The translations under genes and the position numbers were made by a program. 64,000 nucleotides of DNA, from the NCBI GenBank assembly GCA_016222825.1, contig JACRQF010000003.1, positions 62,001 through 126,000 of the forward strand, given 5' to 3'. The notes under the pieces are model-generated. The model searched no databases, was not told the origin of the DNA, and saw only the letters and a list, made by a program, of their open reading frames with translations. Positions 17,957 through 25,731 of this stretch are shown in pieces; the stretch's first letter is position 1; every line of letters begins with the position of its first letter. This stretch comes from Verrucomicrobiota bacterium. Its GTDB lineage: Bacteria; Verrucomicrobiota; Verrucomicrobiia; CAIQCK01.

Positions 17957-18466
17957 TCACCAGCAATGACGATGGTGATGATGCCCGCCGCCGAAACCGA
18001 AAAAGAACCGCACAGGCGGATTGTAGTAATAGACCGGCGCCGGATAGTAGTAAACCGCTGGCGGTGGAGGCGTGTAGTAATAGACCTGAGGCGCCACCGG
18101 CAAGGCACGCACAACCTGCTGGTCGCTCAGCCCGCCCACGTAATCACGTCCACCCGATTCGCGGACCACGGGCGCCGCGGGTTCACTGGGCTTGGCGGAA
18201 TACGGAGCTGCCGGGCGGTTGGCCTGCATGGCCGCAAGAACACCCTCGCTGACGCCGTCGCGCTTGAGCGACTCGACATCCTGCGCGGTCAACTGGAATT
18301 TCGACCCGGTGGATTGAATGGTCTGGATGATCACGTCGTCGCTGATGCCGGCTTTTGACATTCTGACGATGTCGCTGCCTGTCAAGGCAACGGTCGCACA
18401 CAATGCCGTTGCCACCGCCCCAGCCACGAGCGATCCGAAGATTGTGGAGCATTTTAAGATGTTCAT
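17957..18466 (-). CDS. Secreted protein with Tyr/Pro- and His-rich C-terminus
   Basis: 169 residues from the ATG at 18466, followed by a signal peptide (cleavage near ALCATVA). Residues ~30-80 contain a helical motif 'SDIVRMSKAGISDDVIIQTIQSTGSKFQLTAQDVESLKRDGVSEGVLAAM', a repeated short helix pattern seen in many secreted proteins that also carry glycine zippers. The tail is Tyr/Pro-rich (repeated PAVYYYPAPVYYYNPP) and ends in a glycine hinge plus HHHHRHCW, which could bind metal. Function is unknown. It is upstream of the glycine-zipper gene on the same strand. Confidence 0.78.
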   Translation of the reverse strand: MNILKCSTIFGSLVAGAVATALCATVALTGSDIVRMSKAGISDDVIIQTIQSTGSKFQLTAQDVESLKRDGVSEGVLAAMQANRPAAPYSAKPSEPAAPVVRESGGRDYVGGLSDQQVVRALPVAPQVYYYTPPPPAVYYYPAPVYYYNPPVRFFFGFGGGHHHHRHCW

Positions 18467-18777
18467 TTCGGTTTGTTTGACGCTGGCCAACCTGTTTCAT
18501 TCATCCGACGCGCCGCCCAACCCCTTCATCCGCTGGAGAGAACGGTTCCCTCTGGATGTGAGAATCAAACGCCCGGCAAAACATCACGCCGGCGCCATCC
18601 ACGCGGGATTCAAGGCCGGTGAATTGGCAACCGCTCAACAGCGGCAGGCTCAAAAGAGGACAGCATGACCGTAAAGCGCCACATTCCGGCTTCGTTCCGA
18701 GGCGGAAACTGCATGGCATTCCATCTGCCCATACAAGAACCGAAGCAAAACAGATTAACAACGAACAGGAAACGGTT
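18467..18777. other. Divergent intergenic region with one possible leader ORF
   Basis: 311 bp between divergent starts. A 38-codon plus-strand ORF at 18665-18781 has AGAGGA upstream of its ATG, and its stop overlaps the next ATG (ATGA at 18778-18781), which could be a leader peptide coupled to the downstream gene. Composition gives no further support. Confidence 0.3.
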
Positions 18778-18936
18778 ATGAAGAAAATGAAGAACCCGGC
18801 AGATGGCGTCAGCAGTTCGTGGACCTTGGGTGAATTGGTGACACTGGCCTTCGATGTCACCCCCAATCGCGCAAGGGCCGTGAAGCTGCTGGAAGTATTG
18901 CTGGAAGGACGGGTCATCAAGTCGGCGGCAAGATGA
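18778..18936 (+). CDS. Small helical protein of unknown function
   Basis: 52 residues from the ATG at 18778, with AGGAAA upstream. The sequence (SWTLGELVTLAFDVTPNRARAVKLLEVLLEGRVIKSAA) is predicted to be two helices and resembles a small regulatory or nucleic-acid-binding protein, but I recognise no family. The first 10 residues are basic and polar. Confidence rests on the ribosome site, length and coding-like composition. Confidence 0.5.
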   Translation: MKKMKNPADGVSSSWTLGELVTLAFDVTPNRARAVKLLEVLLEGRVIKSAAR

Positions 18937-19183
18937 ACCCGGGAGGATGATTCTGAAGATGTCCCGGCCACAGGCAATCAAATCAAACCAACAACAAACA
19001 GGAGACTACAATGATGATGAGAATAGCGTTGGCTGTGCATGATGTTCGGAGCCGTTGGCCCCCGGCGGGTTGTTATCATGGGCGTTCAGTGTCACCTCGA
19101 TGCCACGCTGCGGCAAACGCCGCAGAAGGGCGTTAACGTCCTGGGCGTCACTACCTGAGAACACGGAAGAAAGGCAACGATTC
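18937..19183 (+). pseudogene. Degraded small gene(s) before the DUF2934 gene
   Basis: An AGGAG-preceded ATG run at 19011 (MMMRIALA) looks like the beginning of a signal peptide, but the frame becomes arginine-rich and ends within 50 codons. A different frame, 19039-19158, gives 'GVQCHLDATLRQTPQKGVNVLGVTT' before a stop. The combination of a good start and a frame switch suggests a frameshifted relic. No family can be assigned. Confidence 0.35.
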
Positions 19184-19582
19184 GTGCAAACCGATATTCA
19201 AGCGATGAACCCCGCGTCTGACGACATCGCGCGTTTGGCTTATTTGATTTGGGAGAAGGAGGGGGAACCTCAGGGGCGTGAGATGGAGCACTGGTTCCAG
19301 GCGGAGTCGCTCTTAACGGCCGCGACACAAGTGGAGCCGCCCGCACAGATCGCTGTAAAAGCCAGGAAGTTGCCCAAGCCAACGAAACAGAAGAAAGGCA
19401 ATCGCAGTCAGCGCAACAGCACCCCGCACACTTCTCCGGCAGGCTCGCGCTCTGGCTATCCTGGTGGCTCCAGCAACAACTTCGATGGGTTTGCTTATGG
19501 CACGATGGTGCCCTTGGGCGGACAGAACACATTCACCAGAACCAGGTTCCCGTCCTTGATCAAGCCTACATCCAAGGCGTAG
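19184..19582 (+). CDS. DUF2934 domain protein
   Basis: 132 residues from the GTG at 19184, supported by GAAAGG about 10 bases upstream; the ATG at 19205 is the alternative. Residues ~10-42 match DUF2934 (DDIARLAYLIWEKEGEPQGREMEHWFQAESLL), a short helical domain of unknown function. A basic Lys/Arg-rich stretch follows (PKPTKQKKGNRSQRN). The last ~30 residues overlap the 3' end of the convergent gene at 19495, so the true C-terminus might have been extended by loss of an earlier stop. Confidence 0.65.
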   Translation: MQTDIQAMNPASDDIARLAYLIWEKEGEPQGREMEHWFQAESLLTAATQVEPPAQIAVKARKLPKPTKQKKGNRSQRNSTPHTSPAGSRSGYPGGSSNNFDGFAYGTMVPLGGQNTFTRTRFPSLIKPTSKA

Positions 19583-20214
19583 ATCTTCTCCTCGCTGCTG
19601 CCATCCAGGCCGCTCGTTTCCCGGGTGCGGAGGCACTTCTCATACGTTCCTGTGGGAGTTTCACACGTGTCCGTGAGACTGACGATCTCCGCCCGGTCCA
19701 TCGCGGTTCCCGGGGCGAGTTCGTGGTAATACTTGTCACCCACCCTGGGCCTGCCGGGCATCCACAAGCCGAATTTGGCGCCGTTCACTCCCGCCAGCCA
19801 TGATCCCGCGTGGCCTGTGACCTTGCCGTTCTCGTAAGTGTCCACATCCTCGCCAAAATAGTAAACGTCGCCGGTGGTCTTGCTGATGGCCAAGTAGTTT
19901 CTGGACACCTCGACCAGTTTGCCATCCTTCATTTCCCGTTCCTCCACCACCCTGGTTTCCACGCCGTCAACCATCTTGGTTTCAACCAGCACGCTGATCA
20001 CCATGCTGTGTTTTCCGTGTTCAAGGTGCAGGCGGTAGGTTGGCAACAGAACGAAGTAAGGGTTTTTGCCAATGGCAACGAGGTCTGCCTTGTCTGGCGA
20101 GAATGACTTGCCCCAGGGCCGTTCTGACTTTCCGGCAGTGTCCTCAGCGTGAACCGTGGGCGGGATGATCCATGCCAGAATTGCGAGGCTTGCCAGGATT
20201 AAAGTGCGTTTCAT
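19495..20214 (-). CDS. Secreted protein of unknown function
   Basis: 239 residues from the ATG at 20214, which starts a clear signal peptide (MKRTLILASLAILAWIIPPTVHA). The mature part is beta-rich with the segments 'NPYFVLLPTYRLHLEHGK', 'TRVVEEREMKDGKLVEVSRNYLAIS' and 'DVYYFGEDVDTYENGKV', then 'CETPTGTYEKCLRTRET'. I know similar hypothetical secreted proteins in many soil bacteria, but none with an assigned role. It is convergent with the DUF2934 gene. Confidence 0.8.
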   Translation of the reverse strand: MKRTLILASLAILAWIIPPTVHAEDTAGKSERPWGKSFSPDKADLVAIGKNPYFVLLPTYRLHLEHGKHSMVISVLVETKMVDGVETRVVEEREMKDGKLVEVSRNYLAISKTTGDVYYFGEDVDTYENGKVTGHAGSWLAGVNGAKFGLWMPGRPRVGDKYYHELAPGTAMDRAEIVSLTDTCETPTGTYEKCLRTRETSGLDGSSEEKIYALDVGLIKDGNLVLVNVFCPPKGTIVP

Positions 20215-20711
20215 GATGCTGTCTCCTTCCGGCCATCTGAACGACTGCCTTGTCGGCGGCTGTTGTCCTCTTGTCAGTTCGCTGCGTAGAGCCAACCGGG
20301 CAAAAAAGTAGCACATCGTTCGAGTTTTTGTTCTGACTTTCAGATCAGTAACTTCGCTCTCACTCTGTGCTGGCTCAATATGCCACCCCTGCGTGGTTCC
20401 GCAAGCGCATCATGGCCAACGCAACCGCGAGGGGTTTCGGCAGGATAGGCGGTGTCCCTATGCCGAAACCGGAATTCCCCTGATTGCGAAGGATTCCCAT
20501 GAGTCTATGTTCCCTTGCGTGGAGTGGAAAGTTTGGTCCGAGGGCCAAAGGGCAGCTCGGGAATTCCGGTCCACGCTTCTTTTTTGGGCGCTGCCAGAAC
20601 TGGGACGGCATCGCGCCGACCATCAGCAGCCACGACGGCAGGCCGGCGCTGCGCGCAACTGAATCGTGGCGAAGCGGGCCATCAAGCTGCTATCGTCGTT
20701 GTGCTGAACTC
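20215..20711. other. 497-bp region without a supported gene; contains an 11-bp inverted repeat
   Basis: Stops occur in all frames apart from short shadows. CCGGAATTCCC at 20469-20479 is mirrored by GGGAATTCCGG at 20559-20569 with 79 bp between, which may be the trace of a small palindromic element or a long hairpin. The promoter of the secreted-protein gene should be near 20220-20330. Confidence 0.45.
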
Positions 20712-21233
20712 ATGAAACATCTTGTCATCCACACCGATGGCGCGTGCGAGGGCAATCCCGGCCCCGGCGGCTGGGCGGCCGTCTTGCGCTGCGACGGCCA
20801 AACCCGCGAGATCGCCGCCGGCGAACCCGCCACCACCAACAACCGCATGGAACTCCAAGCCGCCATTGCCGCCCTCAGCGCCGTCGAAGAACCCTGCGTG
20901 ATCGAGTTCTTCACCGACTCCGAATACCTCCGTAAAGGCGTCACCCAATGGCTGCGGCTCTGGAAAGCCAGAGGTTGGCGCACCGTCAGCCGCCAGCCCG
21001 TGAAGAACGACGACCTCTGGCGTCAGCTCGATCAACTGGCCGCGCCCCACCGCATCACTTGGAAATGGCTCAAAGGCCACGCCGGTCACGCCGAAAACGA
21101 ACGCTGCGACCACCTCGCCGGCTTGGAGATCGCAAAACTCCGCCAGCGCCACACGCCGCAACAACTCGCCGCCCTGAAAGCTGGGTTCGACGCCGCGCGC
21201 TCCCCGCTCAACACTCAAGGCATGCTCTTCTGA
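20712..21233 (+). CDS. rnhA: Ribonuclease HI
   Basis: 173 residues from the ATG at 20712. It degrades the RNA strand of RNA:DNA hybrids. The catalytic carboxylates D9 (IHTDGACEGNPGPGG), E47 (NNRMELQA), D69 (FFTDSEY) and D133 (NERCDHLAG) and the catalytic H123 (KGHAGH) are all present. The basic protrusion region is intact (TQWLRLWKARGWRT). The C-terminus is about 20 residues longer than in E. coli. The frame is open upstream of the ATG, but that region has no family similarity. Confidence 0.93.
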   Translation: MKHLVIHTDGACEGNPGPGGWAAVLRCDGQTREIAAGEPATTNNRMELQAAIAALSAVEEPCVIEFFTDSEYLRKGVTQWLRLWKARGWRTVSRQPVKNDDLWRQLDQLAAPHRITWKWLKGHAGHAENERCDHLAGLEIAKLRQRHTPQQLAALKAGFDAARSPLNTQGMLF

Positions 21234-21327
21234 GATTCTTCGCTGTCTCGCCCGGCCGCATATCACGCCTGCCCGGAGATTGCATCCTTTCGGCGGGTCA
21301 TTATACTGCCGGCCGCTGTTGACGACT

Positions 21328-21343
21328 GGAACGTTTTTGTTCC
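21328..21343 (+). promoter_or_regulatory. Possible operator upstream of rhamnulokinase
   Basis: GGAAC-GTTTTT-GTTCC forms a 5-bp inverted repeat 37 bp before the rhaB start, overlapping a TTGACG -35-like element at 21319-21324. It could be a repressor site, but the arms are short and no regulator gene is adjacent. Confidence 0.25.
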
Positions 21344-21379
21344 GCAGCAAGGAACGCAACCAACACCGGAGACCAACTC

Positions 21380-22876
21380 ATGTCAGCCACACTGAAATTC
21401 CTCGCCTTCGACCTCGGCGCCGAGAGCGGCCGCGGCGTGATCGGACACTTTGACGGCGCCAAGCTCCGCCTCGAGGACGTGCACCGCTTCCCCAACGGCG
21501 GCGTGCGCTGTGGCGACACCTATTATTGGAACACCTTCCGCCTCTGGGCGGAGATCAAGCACGGCGCGACGCTGGCCGCCAAGCAGCACGGCGCGGACCT
21601 CGCCGGCATCGGCATAGACACCTGGGGCGTGGACTTCGGCCTCCTCGACAGCAACGGCGAACTCATCGGCCCGCCGGTCTGCTACCGCGACCCGCGCAAC
21701 GGCCCCGCCATGGCCGCCGCCCTCCGCAAGGTCCCGCGCAAGGAGATCTACGCCAGCACCGGCCTCCAGTTCATGCAGTTCAACACCCTCTTCCAGCTCT
21801 ACGCGCTCGCCCGGAAGAAGTCCGCCCAGCTCGACGGCGCGGCGACGTTCCTGATGATGCCCGACCTCTTCAACTACTGGTTCTCCGGCAAGAAGGTCTG
21901 CGAATACAGCATCGCCAGCACCACCCAGTTCCTCGACGCCCGCAAGAAGACCTGGGACCTCGCCCTGCTCAAGAAGCTCGGCATCCCCGCGCGCATCCTG
22001 CCGAAGATCGTCAAGCCCGGCACCGTCCTCGGCCCGCTCCTCAAGAGCGTCCGCGAGGAGACCGGCCTCGGCCCTGTGCCCGTCATCGCCCCCGGCTGCC
22101 ACGACACCGCCAGCGCCGTCGCCGCCGTGCCCGCGCGCGGCCGCGACCACGCCTACATCAGCAGCGGCACCTGGTCCCTTATGGGCGCCGAGCTGGACGC
22201 CCCGCTCATCAACGACACCACCGCCCGTTACAACTTCACCAACGAAGGCGGCGTCTGCGGCACTGTGCGGTTCCTCAAGAACATCATGGGCCTCTGGCTC
22301 CTCCAGCAATGCCGCGCCGCCTGGAAGCGCGCCGGCGAGGAACTCCACTACGACCAGATCCGCCAGCTCGCCGAGCAGGCCCCGCCGCTCGTCTCCATCG
22401 TCGAGCCGGACCACAAGGAATTCCTCGCCCCCACCGACATGCCCGCCGCCATCCGCGACTTCTGCAAGCGCACCGGCCAGTCCGTGCCGCAGGACAAGGG
22501 CGCCGTCGCCCGCTGCGCCCTCGAGAGCCTCGCCTTGAAATACCGCTGGACCCTCGAGCGCATCGAGGAATGCCGCGGCCGCGGCGTCTCCGTCATCCAC
22601 ATCGTCGGCGGCGGCACGCAGAACGCCCTGCTGAACCAGCTCGCCGCCGACGCCACCGGCCGCACCGTCATCACCGGCCCCATCGAGGGCACCGCCATCG
22701 GCAACATCCTCATGCAGGCCATCGCCCGCCGGGAGATCAAGAGCCTCGACGAAGCCCGCGAGGTCGTGCGCCAATCCTTCCCCGTCTTCACCTACGAGCC
22801 GTCCAGCGACCGCGCCAAGTGGGACGACGCCTACGCCCGCTACCTCGAAGTCAGCAAAGCCGCCACCGCGTTTTGA
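21380..22876 (+). CDS. rhaB: Rhamnulokinase
   Basis: 498 residues of the FGGY kinase family. It phosphorylates L-rhamnulose to L-rhamnulose 1-phosphate in rhamnose catabolism. The N-terminal phosphate-binding motif FDLGAESGR (residues 9-17) is the RhaB variant, followed by 'GIDTWGVDFGLLD' with catalytic Asp and 'PVCYRDPRNG'. The C-terminal FGGY half contains 'SSGTWSLMGAEL' and the adenosine motif 'HIVGGGTQNALLNQLAADATG'. RhaA, RhaD and RhaT are not in the window, so the other steps must be encoded elsewhere. The next gene starts 12 bp downstream. Confidence 0.93.
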   Translation: MSATLKFLAFDLGAESGRGVIGHFDGAKLRLEDVHRFPNGGVRCGDTYYWNTFRLWAEIKHGATLAAKQHGADLAGIGIDTWGVDFGLLDSNGELIGPPVCYRDPRNGPAMAAALRKVPRKEIYASTGLQFMQFNTLFQLYALARKKSAQLDGAATFLMMPDLFNYWFSGKKVCEYSIASTTQFLDARKKTWDLALLKKLGIPARILPKIVKPGTVLGPLLKSVREETGLGPVPVIAPGCHDTASAVAAVPARGRDHAYISSGTWSLMGAELDAPLINDTTARYNFTNEGGVCGTVRFLKNIMGLWLLQQCRAAWKRAGEELHYDQIRQLAEQAPPLVSIVEPDHKEFLAPTDMPAAIRDFCKRTGQSVPQDKGAVARCALESLALKYRWTLERIEECRGRGVSVIHIVGGGTQNALLNQLAADATGRTVITGPIEGTAIGNILMQAIARREIKSLDEAREVVRQSFPVFTYEPSSDRAKWDDAYARYLEVSKAATAF

Positions 22877-22888
22877 AGTCCGAATCAC

Positions 22889-23890
22889 ATGAATCATTCA
22901 ACATCCGCTCTGATTCTGCTCTGCATCAGCCTTGCGATTCCGCAGGCGGGCCATTCTTTCCTCAATGCCGCCGAGAGCACTGGCCAGGTGTCTGCGGCTG
23001 CCGCTTCCACGGTGGTTCAGCAATGGGTGGAACATGGACGCGCCTGGCTGGCAAAGAACAAATACGCGGAGGCGATTCAGTGCTTCGACAAGGCCGCCGC
23101 CTCCGCCGCGGACCCGGCGTCCGCTGTCGAACCCCGGCGGCTTTCGGCGAACGCCCACACTGCATGGCTGCAATCACTGCAAGTAACCCGGTATCACCTT
23201 TCGGGCCAGCTTGCTTCCGCGAAAGAACGGCTGAGCCAGCTCGAACAGGAAGTGGCCCAGGCGAAAAAAGCCGTGGCCGACTTGGCGGCGCAGCAACAGA
23301 AGGCCATGAGCAGCCGGGGCAAGATTCGCGTGGATTCCATTGCGCAGGCCAATCGGAACACCTACGAACTCAAAATCCTGAGCGGCACGACGGCGGTCAA
23401 CACTCAGACGAAGCTCGTTGCCGCGCTCGATCAACAGTTGAGTTCCTTGGAGGTCCAGATCAACGGCGTCCTGGCGCGCATGCCTGCGCCAACGATCATC
23501 AGGATCACGCAGGCAAAATACGGACAGAAGGACGTGACGGCGGCAGTCCAGGAGTTGGCGCACGGTGACCGTGCCACTATCTGCGCCGCCGCAAAAACTT
23601 TTGGATTACAGCAGGATCCCTCCCCCGACGCCACGCTCACCATCTCCTACGAACTGCGCGGAGAAAGGAAAGAGATCAGTGTCCCGCAAGGATGGACGGT
23701 GAAGCTTCCGAGCGCGCAGTTGATATCGCCCCCGCCCTCCGTAGCCGACCCGCCTTGGTATGAACAAAATGCGATGTGGCTGGTGGGGGGCGTGGTGGCG
23801 TTGCTGCTGGTCGTGACGACGTTCTGGCAGCCCAAGCCAAAGGAACCGGATAAGAAATGGTGGAGTGATGATGATAATAAGCAGTCGTGA
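22889..23890 (+). CDS. Membrane-anchored coiled-coil protein with DUF3395-like domain
   Basis: 333 residues: signal peptide (1-28), a TPR-like helical pair at ~40-90 (WVEHGRAWLAKNKYAEAIQCFDKAAAS), a coiled coil at ~105-195, a small beta-domain at ~205-280 (ITQAKYGQKDVTAAVQELAHG... DATLTISYELRGERKEISVPQGW) and a single membrane helix near 293-312 before an acidic tail. The beta-domain resembles DUF3395, found at the end of some DnaJ-type and plant-like proteins, but this is a weak recognition by eye. It may share a transcript with rhaB; no functional link is apparent. Confidence 0.7.
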   Translation: MNHSTSALILLCISLAIPQAGHSFLNAAESTGQVSAAAASTVVQQWVEHGRAWLAKNKYAEAIQCFDKAAASAADPASAVEPRRLSANAHTAWLQSLQVTRYHLSGQLASAKERLSQLEQEVAQAKKAVADLAAQQQKAMSSRGKIRVDSIAQANRNTYELKILSGTTAVNTQTKLVAALDQQLSSLEVQINGVLARMPAPTIIRITQAKYGQKDVTAAVQELAHGDRATICAAAKTFGLQQDPSPDATLTISYELRGERKEISVPQGWTVKLPSAQLISPPPSVADPPWYEQNAMWLVGGVVALLLVVTTFWQPKPKEPDKKWWSDDDNKQS

Positions 23891-24144
23891 GGACACGTCG
23901 AAGTGAAGCATTCCGGCAAGCCGGGGACGAATCGGGTGATGGGAGCTGGGATCGGGTGAGGTTGGGGAAGAAGCTCTCAGCGGTCAGCTTTCAGGAGTCA
24001 GCCGAGCGGTTGATTTCCTTCTTGCTCAAACCGTCCGCGCTGTTTTAGGGATGGCGGCGAAGAAACAGGAATGCGCCGCGGGCCGGCGCACGGGTTGGGA
24101 CTCGGCGTAGCGGGTAGCGGCCAAGCAAAGTGAGGAGACAAAGT

Positions 24145-24420
24145 ATGAACGGGAAAACTCGTTCTCATACGTCATCGAAACCACCACCCCTCCGGCAGGA
24201 ACTCGCCGCGCCGATCTGCGTGGCGATGGGGAAGGTGTTCCGCGAGTTGCGGCTGAAGCGCCACCTGTCCATGTATGCGGTGGCGAAGCTGGCGGGCGTC
24301 TCGCGCGAGATGGTGCGCCGCGTGGAGCTGCGGCTCTCGAAGCCGTCGCTGGACATGGTGGAGAGGATCGGCAGGGCGTTTGGCCTGCGGCTGATGCAGG
24401 TGCTGGCGCTGGCCGAGTAG
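24145..24420 (+). CDS. Xre-family helix-turn-helix regulator
   Basis: 91 residues from the ATG at 24145, with GAGGAG about 10 bases upstream. A basic N-terminal tail of about 20 residues precedes a Cro/C1-type helix-turn-helix at ~28-88 (VFRELRLKRHLSMYAVAKLAGVSREMVRRVELRLSKPSLDMVERIGRAFGL). No ligand or dimerisation domain is present. It stands alone between two long non-coding stretches, so its target is unknown. It could be a solitary antitoxin-like or phage-derived regulator. Confidence 0.8.
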   Translation: MNGKTRSHTSSKPPPLRQELAAPICVAMGKVFRELRLKRHLSMYAVAKLAGVSREMVRRVELRLSKPSLDMVERIGRAFGLRLMQVLALAE

Positions 24421-24516
24421 CGCGGCTGATGGAAGGGAAAGAGGCGGCGTGTGGTGCGTCATGGGGTTTTCTGTAAATATGGTCTCCGACCGACGAATGA
24501 ATTGATGACGAACAGC

Positions 24517-24535
24517 CGGCGATGAGACATCGCCG
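24517..24535. repeat. REP-like palindrome
   Basis: CGGCGATG-AGA-CATCGCCG is an 8-bp perfect stem with a 3-nt loop in intergenic DNA, flanked by GC and TACAGG. Short extragenic palindromes of this type are often dispersed in related genomes; only this copy is visible here. Confidence 0.45.
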
Positions 24536-24616
24536 CTACAGGAAAAGGTGGGGCGGGCGCTCCGCGCGCGCTATGCTTGGACTTAACAACAGCCACCGCG
24601 CAGGATTACGCCGCGG

Positions 24617-24724
24617 ATGAACATGAACAAGAATCGGTTGCGGAACATAATTGGGCTTGTCTTCTGGGTTCTCGTTGCGATGTTGGTTTTGGGTTTGATA
24701 TCGCTGCCATTTCTACGTAGCTAG
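24617..24724 (+). CDS. Possible 35-residue single-pass membrane microprotein
   Basis: Sequence is a basic N-terminus (MNMNKNRLRN) followed by a continuous hydrophobic helix (IIGLVFWVLVAMLVLGLISLP) and a stop. There is no strong ribosome site. A, T-rich codon use differs from neighbours. It is listed because the topology is what a real membrane microprotein would show, but random origin is possible. Confidence 0.3.
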   Translation: MNMNKNRLRNIIGLVFWVLVAMLVLGLISLPFLRS

Positions 24725-24924
24725 CTGAGTATGGCTATCCTCACTCGCCGAAATAGTCAGAGTTATGATTTCCTTCGCCGCCCCGGCGGCCGGCAGGGGT
24801 TTCGTCATTCAGCCAGGTTGCGAGGCGCCAGCTACCTCGGTGTCGCGCGGCTTTCGAGCTTGAGAATCGGCCGGTTCCGGCGTTGATTAGCCGGCGCAAG
24901 ACGCTGCATGGAAATAAAACCTCT

Positions 24925-25707
24925 ATGAACCCTGTTGCCCTCATCACCGGCGCATCACGCGGCATCGGCCGCGGCATCGCGATGGAACTCGCCAAGGTCG
25001 GCCACGATCTCGTCATCAACTACGCCGGCAACGCCGACGCGGCGAAGCAGACGCGGGACGATTGTGTGAAGCTTGGCGCGGGCAAAGTCCACGCCGAGAT
25101 TTGCCAGGCCGACGTCGGCGTCGCGGCGGACCGGCAGCGGCTCGTGGAGTTCACGCGACAGACGTTCAGCCGGCTGGACCTGCTGGTGAACAACGCCGGC
25201 GTGGCGTCACGCGGCCGGCTGGATCTGCTGGATGCGACGGAGGAGAACTTCGACTGGCTCATGGGCATCAACGTGAAAGGCCCGTTCTTCCTCTCGCAAC
25301 TTGCGGCGAAGTGGATGATCGAGCAAAGGAAGTCGGGAGGCGATGGGTATAAGCCAAGGATCGTGACGGTCACGTCCATCTCGGCTTACACGGCCTCGAC
25401 GAACCGTGCCGACTACTGCATGTCGAAGGCGGCGTTGTCCATGATGGTGAAGGTGTTCGCGGCGCGGCTGGCGGAGCACGGCATCCACGTCTTTGAAATC
25501 CGGCCGGGGGTGATCGCCACCGACATGACGGGGCCGGTGAAGGCGAAATACGACGCGCTGATCGCCGGCGGGTTGACGCCAATCAAGCGTTGGGGCCAGC
25601 CGGAGGACATTGGCCGGGCGGTGGCGGCGATTGCGCAGGACCTGCTGCCGTTCTCCACCGGCGAAGTCATCAACGTGGACGGAGGGTTTCACCTGCGGAC
25701 GATATGA
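24925..25707 (+). CDS. 3-ketoacyl-ACP-reductase-like SDR (FabG family)
   Basis: 260 residues. Motifs: TGASRGIG (9-16) for NADP binding, with '[11 protein letters not shown]' after the second strand; NNAGVASRG; catalytic Ser in '[10 protein letters not shown]'; and YCMSK as the YxxxK pair. The C-terminus '[14 protein letters not shown]' is typical. In carbohydrate-using bacteria, similar proteins are often annotated as 3-ketoacyl-ACP reductase although their true substrates are small alcohols or sugars. It is followed 24 bp later by a histidine kinase gene with no obvious connection. Confidence 0.88.
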   Translation: MNPVALITGASRGIGRGIAMELAKVGHDLVINYAGNADAAKQTRDDCVKLGAGKVHAEICQADVGVAADRQRLVEFTRQTFSRLDLLVNNAGVASRGRLDLLDATEENFDWLMGINVKGPFFLSQLAAKWMIEQRKSGGDGYKPRIVTVTSISAYTASTNRADYCMSKAALSMMVKVFAARLAEHGIHVFEIRPGVIATDMTGPVKAKYDALIAGGLTPIKRWGQPEDIGRAVAAIAQDLLPFSTGEVINVDGGFHLRTI

Positions 25708-25731
25708 CGGCAAGGAACCCATGAGGCGGCG

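Larger units (their letters stand above)
24421..24924. other. 504-bp largely non-coding region with a palindrome and a possible micro-ORF
   Basis: Contains the perfect hairpin described at 24517-24535 and a 35-codon membrane ORF at 24617-24724. Elsewhere stops are frequent and I see no gene. Confidence 0.5.

Noticed and set aside
21383-22897. 504-codon minus-strand ORF opposite rhamnulokinase
   Set aside because: It is an antisense shadow in GC-rich DNA, rich in Gly/Ala/Asp/Val, with no family similarity. rhaB on the plus strand is unmistakable.
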